Assembly: GCF_001510715.1 (NCBI RefSeq) | Contig: NZ_LMTJ01000012.1 | Span: 46,912-110,911 of the forward strand | Length of the DNA: 64,000 nucleotides | DNA from: Bacillus sp. FJAT-29814 | GTDB taxonomy: Bacteria > Bacillota > Bacilli > Bacillales > Cytobacillaceae | Direction of reading: 5' to 3' | Part shown: one piece after another, positions 58,881-64,000 of the stretch | Layout of the letters: the number at the start of each line of letters is the position of its first letter | Numbering within the stretch: position 1 is the stretch's first letter | Translations under genes and position numbers: made by a program | The notes under the pieces: model-generated | The model's database searches: none | What the model saw: the letters and a program-made list of their open reading frames with translations, nothing else | What the model was told of the DNA's origin: nothing

Positions 58881-61415
58881 ATGTTAGATATACGTGACTT
58901 TTCAGTTAAATTAGCCCAAGCGACTAAAAACATGTCTGAAGCAGAGCGGGCATCACTCATTAAATTATTTGAAGGTGTTTCAAAGAATATGGGCCAGGAA
59001 GAATCTTCTGGCAACAGCAGCCAAGACGGCGGGATTCCAAGTGGGATGACTGAACGATTAACAAGGCTGAAAGAAAAATACTTGACGCATGTTCCTTCCA
59101 TTACTACACATCGTGCCAGAGCCATTACGAAAATTGCAGGGGAAAACCCAGGCATGCCAAAGATTATGCTGCGTGCTAAATGTTTCCGTTATTGCTGTGA
59201 AACAGCACCACTCGTCATTCAGGATCACGAGTTAATTGTTGGAGCACCGAACGGGGCACCACGTGCAGGTGCGTTTTCTCCAGATATCGCCTGGAGATGG
59301 ATGGAGCAGGAAATCGACACAATCGGGACTCGGCCGCAGGATCCATTTTATATATCTGATGAAGATAAACGGATTATGCGCGAAGAACTGTTCCCATTCT
59401 GGAAAGGGAAATCCGTTGATGAGTATTGTGAAGATCAATACCGTGAAGCTGGCCTTTGGGAGCTTTCAGGCGAATCCTTCGTTTCCGATTGTTCCTACCA
59501 TGCGCTAAATGGAGGCGGTGACTCCAACCCAGGATACGATGTCATCCTGATGAAGAAGGGAATGCTCGATATCCAGCAGGAGGCAAAGGATCACCTGGCA
59601 AAACTAGATTATCAAAATCCGGAGGATATTGAAAAAATCTATTTCTATAAATCTGTCATTGATACGACAGAAGGCGTAATGATTTATGCCAAACGATTAT
59701 CTCAGTACGCTGCAGAACTTGCCGCTAAGGAAACAAACCCGAAGCGCAAGGCGGAATTACTGAAGATTTCCGAAGTGAATGCTAGAGTACCTGCACATAA
59801 GCCGCAAACCTTCTGGGAAGCCATTCAGGCAGTGTGGACGGTTGAATCCTTACTTGTTGTCGAAGAGAACCAGACAGGAATGTCAATTGGCCGCGTGGAT
59901 CAGTACATGTACCCATTCTATAAAGCAGACAAAGAATCTGGTCGCATGACCGATTATGAAGCTTTCGAACTAGCAGGCTGTATGTTAATTAAAATGTCAG
60001 AAATGATGTGGGTAACAAGTGAAGGCGGTTCTAAGTTCTTTGCGGGATACCAGCCGTTTGTCAATATGTGTGTTGGCGGTGTAACCCGTGATGGCCGTGA
60101 TGCAACTAATGACCTGACCTACCTGTTGATGGATGCCGTTCGTCACGTGAAGATTTATCAGCCATCATTGGCGGCACGGATTCATAACAAATCACCACAG
60201 AAGTATCTGAAGAAAATTGTTGAAGTGATTCGTTCTGGTATGGGATTTCCTGCCTGCCATTTCGATGATGCCCATATCAAGATGATGCTGGCCAAAGGAG
60301 TATCCATAGAAGATGCAAGGGACTACTGCTTGATGGGTTGCGTGGAACCACAGAAGTCAGGCCGCCTGTATCAGTGGACTTCCACTGCTTATACACAATG
60401 GCCAATCTGTATTGAATTGGTTCTGAACCATGGTGTTCCGCTTTGGTATGACAAGCAGGTGACTCCTGACTTAGGGAATTTAAGCCAATTTAAAACATAC
60501 GAGGACTTTGAAAATGCGGTGAAAGAGCAAATCAAGTACATTACGAAATGGTCTGCCGTCGCTACCGTCATTTCCCAACGCATTCACAAAGAACTGGCAC
60601 CTAAACCACTTATGTCAATCATGTATGAAGGCTGTATGGAAACTGGCCGCGATGTTTCTGCTGGCGGTGCGATGTACAACTTCGGTCCAGGCGTTGTCTG
60701 GTCAGGTTTGGCTACTTACACAGACTCCATGGCTGCAATAAAAAAATTGGTGTTTGATGAGAAGAAATACACGCTTGAGCAGTTAAATGAAGCATTAAAA
60801 GCAGACTTTGTCGGCTACGAACAGATTCGTACAGACTGCTTAAACGCTCCGAAGTATGGTAATGACGATGACTATGCCGATTTAATCGCTTCCGATTTAG
60901 TCAACTTTACGGAAATTGAACACCGGAAATACAAAACTCTATATTCAGTTTTGAGCCATGGTACATTATCTATTTCCAACAACACGCCATTTGGACAAAT
61001 GACAGGTGCATCGGCCAACGGACGTCATGCTTGGCTGCCGTTATCCGATGGTATCAGCCCGTCGCAGGGATCTGATGTCAAGGGACCGACGGCGATTATC
61101 AAGTCTATTTCCAAAATGGCTAATGACAACATGAACATCGGTATGGTTCATAACTTCAAGCTAATGTCCGGATTGCTCGATACGCCTGAAGGTGAAGAAG
61201 GAATTATTACCCTGTTGCGTACAGCATCGGTACTTGGCAATGGCGAGATGCAGTTCAACTACCTCGATAACAAGACCTTAATCGATGCACAGAAACATCC
61301 GGAACGCTACCGCGACCTCATTGTACGCGTAGCAGGTTACAGTGCCTTCTTCGTTGAACTTTGCAAGGATGTACAGGATGAAATCATCAGTAGAACCATG
61401 CTGAATCATTTGTAA
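58881..61415 (+). CDS. cutC: Choline trimethylamine-lyase CutC
   Basis: An 844-residue glycyl radical enzyme cleaving choline to trimethylamine and acetaldehyde without oxygen. All positions I could place match the Desulfovibrio alaskensis enzyme with an offset of two: Tyr206, Asp214, Cys487 and Glu489 in GCVEP, Thr500, and the radical Gly819 in RVAGYSA. These separate it from glycerol and propanediol dehydratases and pyruvate formate-lyase. It is the short form, without the long N-terminal extension of enterobacterial CutC. A helical N-terminal stretch (about 5-35) may direct it into the shell. GGAGAGGTAGG precedes the ATG. Confidence 0.96.
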   Translation: MLDIRDFSVKLAQATKNMSEAERASLIKLFEGVSKNMGQEESSGNSSQDGGIPSGMTERLTRLKEKYLTHVPSITTHRARAITKIAGENPGMPKIMLRAKCFRYCCETAPLVIQDHELIVGAPNGAPRAGAFSPDIAWRWMEQEIDTIGTRPQDPFYISDEDKRIMREELFPFWKGKSVDEYCEDQYREAGLWELSGESFVSDCSYHALNGGGDSNPGYDVILMKKGMLDIQQEAKDHLAKLDYQNPEDIEKIYFYKSVIDTTEGVMIYAKRLSQYAAELAAKETNPKRKAELLKISEVNARVPAHKPQTFWEAIQAVWTVESLLVVEENQTGMSIGRVDQYMYPFYKADKESGRMTDYEAFELAGCMLIKMSEMMWVTSEGGSKFFAGYQPFVNMCVGGVTRDGRDATNDLTYLLMDAVRHVKIYQPSLAARIHNKSPQKYLKKIVEVIRSGMGFPACHFDDAHIKMMLAKGVSIEDARDYCLMGCVEPQKSGRLYQWTSTAYTQWPICIELVLNHGVPLWYDKQVTPDLGNLSQFKTYEDFENAVKEQIKYITKWSAVATVISQRIHKELAPKPLMSIMYEGCMETGRDVSAGGAMYNFGPGVVWSGLATYTDSMAAIKKLVFDEKKYTLEQLNEALKADFVGYEQIRTDCLNAPKYGNDDDYADLIASDLVNFTEIEHRKYKTLYSVLSHGTLSISNNTPFGQMTGASANGRHAWLPLSDGISPSQGSDVKGPTAIIKSISKMANDNMNIGMVHNFKLMSGLLDTPEGEEGIITLLRTASVLGNGEMQFNYLDNKTLIDAQKHPERYRDLIVRVAGYSAFFVELCKDVQDEIISRTMLNHL

Positions 61416-61426
61416 TTTTTAATAAA

Positions 61427-61473
61427 GATTTTTCTGTTGCCTTCCATAGCCATGGTCCGGTAACAGAAAAATC
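61427..61473 (+). other. Long stem-loop between cutC and cutD
   Basis: A 15-bp stem (GATTTTTCTGTTGCC with GGTAACAGAAAAATC, one G-U pair) and a 17-nt loop, without a T run. It probably protects or processes the cutC mRNA, or lowers read-through so that the activase is made in smaller amount. Confidence 0.6.
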
Positions 61474-61494
61474 ACTTAAGGAGAATAAGGGGAT

Positions 61495-62430
61495 ATGACA
61501 GGTTTGATTGAAAGAAAAGCATTCATTTTCAACGTGCAGAAATATAACATGTTCGATGGACCTGGAGTAAGAACCATTGTGTTTTTTAAAGGCTGTCCAT
61601 TGCGCTGTAAGTGGTGTGCTAATCCTGAAGGTTTAGATCGGAAATATCAAGTGATGCTAAAACAAAGCGTATGTACAGATTGCGGCGCCTGTGTTCCCGT
61701 CTGCCCGGTTGGAATGCTCGATCTTTCAAAAGGAAAGCTGGAGGTATCCCGCGATATAGATTGTACTGGCTGTCGCAAGTGTATCGATGTTTGTCCGGAA
61801 TCAGCACTTTCGATAGCCGGAGAGGCAAAGACGATCTCCGAGCTGCTGGAAATCGTTGAAGAGGACAGAATGTTTTACGAAATGTCCGGCGGCGGAATTA
61901 CCCTCGGCGGCGGTGAAGTGTTGATGCAACCTGAGGCTGCCGTAAATCTTCTGATGGCTTGCAAGAAAGAAGGAATAAATACCGCAATTGAAACAAGCGG
62001 TTATGCAAAGCTGGATTCGGTCCTTCAAGTGGCGGAGTTTACCGACTTATTCCTTTATGATATCAAGCACATGGATTCTGAGCGGCATTTCGAATTAACT
62101 GGCGTGCGCAACGAGCGGATCTTAAACAACTTAAGTGAACTGCTGAAGCGCAGGTATAATGTACAAATCCGAATGCCCTTGCTAAAAGGCTACAACGACG
62201 GAAAAGAAGAAATCGATCAGGTCATTCAATTTTTACTGCCTTATAAGGATTATAAAAACTTTAAAGGCATTGATCTTTTACCCTACCACAAGTTCGGGGT
62301 AAATAAGTACGCTCAGCTCGGCAAGGAATACCAGACTGCCGGAAATCCAATTATGACCGAGACAGACATGAATCGGATTGAGAGCTGGTTCAAACAATAT
62401 GACTTTCCGGTTAAGATAGTCAATCACTAA
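61495..62430 (+). CDS. cutD: CutC-activating radical SAM enzyme CutD
   Basis: A 311-residue glycyl-radical-enzyme activase. The radical SAM motif is Cys34-Cys38-Cys41 (GCPLRCKWCANPEG). Two ferredoxin-type clusters are inserted: CTDCGACVPVC (60-70) and CTGCRKCIDVC (90-100). GGGITLGGGEV is the conserved glycine-rich element of the family. It installs the radical on Gly819 of CutC using S-adenosylmethionine. AAGGAGAATAAGGGG precedes the ATG. Oxygen-sensitive chemistry implies anaerobic use of the locus. Confidence 0.95.
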   Translation: MTGLIERKAFIFNVQKYNMFDGPGVRTIVFFKGCPLRCKWCANPEGLDRKYQVMLKQSVCTDCGACVPVCPVGMLDLSKGKLEVSRDIDCTGCRKCIDVCPESALSIAGEAKTISELLEIVEEDRMFYEMSGGGITLGGGEVLMQPEAAVNLLMACKKEGINTAIETSGYAKLDSVLQVAEFTDLFLYDIKHMDSERHFELTGVRNERILNNLSELLKRRYNVQIRMPLLKGYNDGKEEIDQVIQFLLPYKDYKNFKGIDLLPYHKFGVNKYAQLGKEYQTAGNPIMTETDMNRIESWFKQYDFPVKIVNH

Positions 62431-62456
62431 TAGATAAATAGATTGAGGTGGTGCCC

Positions 62457-62810
62457 ATGAGAGCATTTGGTGAAAAGGCGATAGAGCGCATCATCCAGGA
62501 ATCGGTACCAGGAAAACAAGTGACGATTGCTCATGTGATTGCTTCCCCTATGCCGGATATCTATGAACGGTTGGGGATTGACGAAAAAGGGGCAATCGGC
62601 ATTCTGACGCTGACACCCTATGAAACGGCCATTATCGCAGCAGATATCGCCACAAAGACTGCTGATGTGGAAATTGGCTTTCTTGACCGCTTTACCGGCT
62701 CAGTCGTCATTAGTGGTGATGTCCAAAGTGTATTAACAGCACTTGAAGCGGTCAATGAAACATTGAAAACAATGCTGGGTTTTATGACAGCCCCTATAAC
62801 ACGGACATGA
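62457..62810 (+). CDS. EutS/CutR-type microcompartment shell protein
   Basis: A 117-residue, circularly permuted BMC-H protein: the extra N-terminal strand (about 1-30, ERIIQESVPGKQVTIAHVIA) is followed by YERLGI, then GAIGILTLTPYETAIIAADIATKTADVEIGFLDRFTGSVVISGDV. EutS-type proteins form bent hexamers. The ATG at 62457 follows GAGGTGGTG; the GTG codons at 62448 and 62451 are part of that ribosome site. Its last codons overlap the next gene by 4 nt. Confidence 0.9.
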   Translation: MRAFGEKAIERIIQESVPGKQVTIAHVIASPMPDIYERLGIDEKGAIGILTLTPYETAIIAADIATKTADVEIGFLDRFTGSVVISGDVQSVLTALEAVNETLKTMLGFMTAPITRT

Positions 62811-63253
62811 GAAAGAAGCGAATCATGGTAATCGGACCAACCGCCAGCGGTAAGACCACATTGGTCAATGCCCTTAATGAGGAGGACAAGCCGATTCGCA
62901 AAACGCAGAACCTGATCTATGGCAAGAATACCATCGATGTTCCAGGGGCTTACATTGAGAATACATGGATGTACAAATATTTAATATCTGCCATGCAGGA
63001 CGCATCCCATGTCTTAATCTTAGTTGACCAATCTAAGCCGGCGGAGGTTTATTCGCCCGGATTTGCCAAAGTGTTTCGATGTCCTGTTATTGGTGTCATT
63101 ACGAAAGCGGATGTCATGCCGGGAAATGAGGCTAAATGTATACAGCAGCTTAAGGAAATTGGCGCAGCAGACCCTTATTTTAAAATAAGTGTGAAGCAAG
63201 GCGTTGGAATAAGTGCTTTAAAAGAATATTTATTTAACCAGAAAGCTAGGTAA
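62807..63253 (+). CDS. EutP/PduV-family P-loop GTPase-like protein
   Basis: A 148-residue small P-loop protein with Walker A GPTASGKTTLVNAL (residues 8-21), a DVPGAYIEN segment matching the DxxG switch, and TKAD as the base-specificity motif. EutP-family proteins occur in most metabolosome loci; phosphotransfer activity (acetate kinase) has been described for EutP. The ATG overlaps the shell gene stop (ATGA). It could link acetyl phosphate to ATP, or act in shell dynamics. The precise role here is unknown. Confidence 0.87.
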   Translation: MRKKRIMVIGPTASGKTTLVNALNEEDKPIRKTQNLIYGKNTIDVPGAYIENTWMYKYLISAMQDASHVLILVDQSKPAEVYSPGFAKVFRCPVIGVITKADVMPGNEAKCIQQLKEIGAADPYFKISVKQGVGISALKEYLFNQKAR

Positions 63254-63957
63254 TGAAAATGAAATTTATTACCGAAAGTTATTTAAGGGATTTATATAAA
63301 AAAGAACCGTTTACAGCATATATGGTAGGAACGGGAACAAGACTGACTCCTGGTGGCAGGCAGTATCTCACAGATAAGGGGATTAAGCTGACCGATGCCA
63401 GTACCAAGAAAAAAACTGACAGGGCAAACCGGCTATCTGAGGAACTGTCACCGGTGGAAAACAAGGTGAATTGGAAGAAGCTTCAGTTTCAAAGCCAGAT
63501 GAAATCCACAGAAGCCTTGTTTCTGTTAACCTGTGAAGAGCTTCTTGGTAATGATGTTATTCTCGCTCATCATGTCGTGAAGCTTTACAAGCAATTTACT
63601 TCGATAAAAAATGCCGTGAATTCGCATGGTACTGTTGAAAATCTTCCTTGCAATGAGTGCACTGGCATTAAGAAATGCAATTTTTCAAGCAATCTGGGTG
63701 ACTGTTTTGAAATGACGGATTTTCACATGCAGCTTGAAAAAGGCAGGGAACTGTTACTGTTGCATCGACTTCGTTGTGCGCTTCAGGAGCTAGAGCCTGT
63801 GATGCTGGAACTCAGTGACAGCAATAACGAGGAAAAGGCATGGTACGAAGATATGATTGGCAAGGTGAACCAGGTTATTAACACGCTCTCGCAATACATC
63901 CATATGACGGTAGGAGGGAACGAATGTCTGAGACGTTTGAATACTGCGACAAGTTAG
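63253..63957 (+). CDS. EutT-like (ATP:cobalamin adenosyltransferase-related) protein
   Basis: A 234-residue protein whose N-terminus (KFITESYLRDLY...TRLTPGGRQYLTDKGIKLTD) matches EutT-type adenosyltransferases. The family's metal motif differs: here cysteines occur at 133, 136, 142 and 151 (CNECTGIKKC...C) rather than the usual CCxxC. CutC needs no cobalamin, so the role in this locus is unclear. The start overlaps the previous stop (TAATG), and the gene overlaps the next by 34 nt. Either ATG at 63253 or 63259 could be used. Confidence 0.72.
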   Translation: MKMKFITESYLRDLYKKEPFTAYMVGTGTRLTPGGRQYLTDKGIKLTDASTKKKTDRANRLSEELSPVENKVNWKKLQFQSQMKSTEALFLLTCEELLGNDVILAHHVVKLYKQFTSIKNAVNSHGTVENLPCNECTGIKKCNFSSNLGDCFEMTDFHMQLEKGRELLLLHRLRCALQELEPVMLELSDSNNEEKAWYEDMIGKVNQVINTLSQYIHMTVGGNECLRRLNTATS

Positions 63958-64000
63958 TACAGGATTTTGAAAAAGTCATTGAAAACCCTAGAGTCAGTAA
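63924..64000 (+). CDS. Start of a further microcompartment-locus gene (cut by window end)
   Basis: An open frame begins at ATG 63924 after a perfect TAGGAGGGA and runs to the window edge (MSETFEYCDKLVQDFEKVIE, then NPRVS). It starts inside the EutT-like gene in another frame, the kind of overlap seen throughout this operon. Twenty-five residues are too few to assign a family. Confidence 0.65.
   Translation, partial: MSETFEYCDKLVQDFEKVIENPRVS

Noticed and set aside
58881..61415. Pyruvate formate-lyase or B12-independent diol dehydratase
   Set aside because: GCVEP, Tyr206, Asp214 and Thr500 at the CutC-specific positions, and the neighbouring choline genes, indicate choline trimethylamine-lyase.

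Overview
The window reads as a chromosome segment of an endospore-forming member of the Bacillaceae (Bacillus sensu lato; species not determinable by eye). Reasons: AT-rich DNA, strong AGGAGG-type ribosome sites with frequent GTG/TTG starts, sporulation genes (spoVS, cotE, a cdaS-type diadenylate cyclase), and a B. subtilis-like gene order from the ymfC-type regulator to cotE. No rRNA, tRNA, CRISPR array or insertion sequence was recognised.

Layout. 1-915: non-coding, with a 52-bp tandem repeat whose units fold as hairpins, and a GC-rich palindromic dispersed repeat. 916-6548: GntR regulator and a BmpA/NupNOPQ-type nucleoside ABC importer. 6726-14328: the conserved ymfF-ymfH-ymfI-ymfJ-ymfK-ymfM-pgsA-cinA block. 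14740-25073: recA (with SOS box), rny, ymdB, spoVS, korAB, miaB, ricA, cotE. After cotE, where B. subtilis has mutSL, this genome carries at least 39 kb of accessory genes.

Accessory part. 25200-31048: VOC protein, small protein, acetyltransferase, an operon pairing a degenerate Lgt-like membrane protein with a radical SAM enzyme that resembles the tetraether lipid synthase/MJ0619 family, flavin reductase and an SDR-like protein. 31113-37786: AdhE with a Rex-like site, ABC ATPase, secreted subtilase, HpaB-like monooxygenase. 38311-45750: a sugar-phosphate operon (44-codon ORF, rpiA, zwf, tkt, gnd, tal, pgi). 45870-50191: unknown protein, CdaS, Spx paralogue, WrbA, AzoR and a YodB-like HxlR repressor. 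Four promoters (sugar-phosphate operon, spx-like, wrbA, azoR) carry versions of an 18-bp palindrome matching the MhqR box of B. subtilis. This suggests one quinone/electrophile-stress regulon that couples NAD(P)H supply to quinone reductases.

50614 to the end: a choline-degrading bacterial microcompartment locus (cut/GRM1-like). It has a soluble PocR-domain histidine kinase with an AraC-type response regulator, an iron alcohol dehydrogenase, a choline-kinase-like enzyme with a DMT permease, two BMC-H shell proteins, a CoA-acylating aldehyde dehydrogenase homologue, choline trimethylamine-lyase CutC, its activase CutD, an EutS/CutR-type shell protein, EutP-like and EutT-like proteins, and a gene cut by the window end. 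All CutC active-site residues I could place are present. The aldehyde dehydrogenase homologue has serine where the catalytic cysteine is expected. Expected chemistry: choline to trimethylamine plus acetaldehyde inside the shell, then acetaldehyde to ethanol and acetyl-CoA. The locus continues past position 64000, where phosphotransacylase and further shell genes would be expected.
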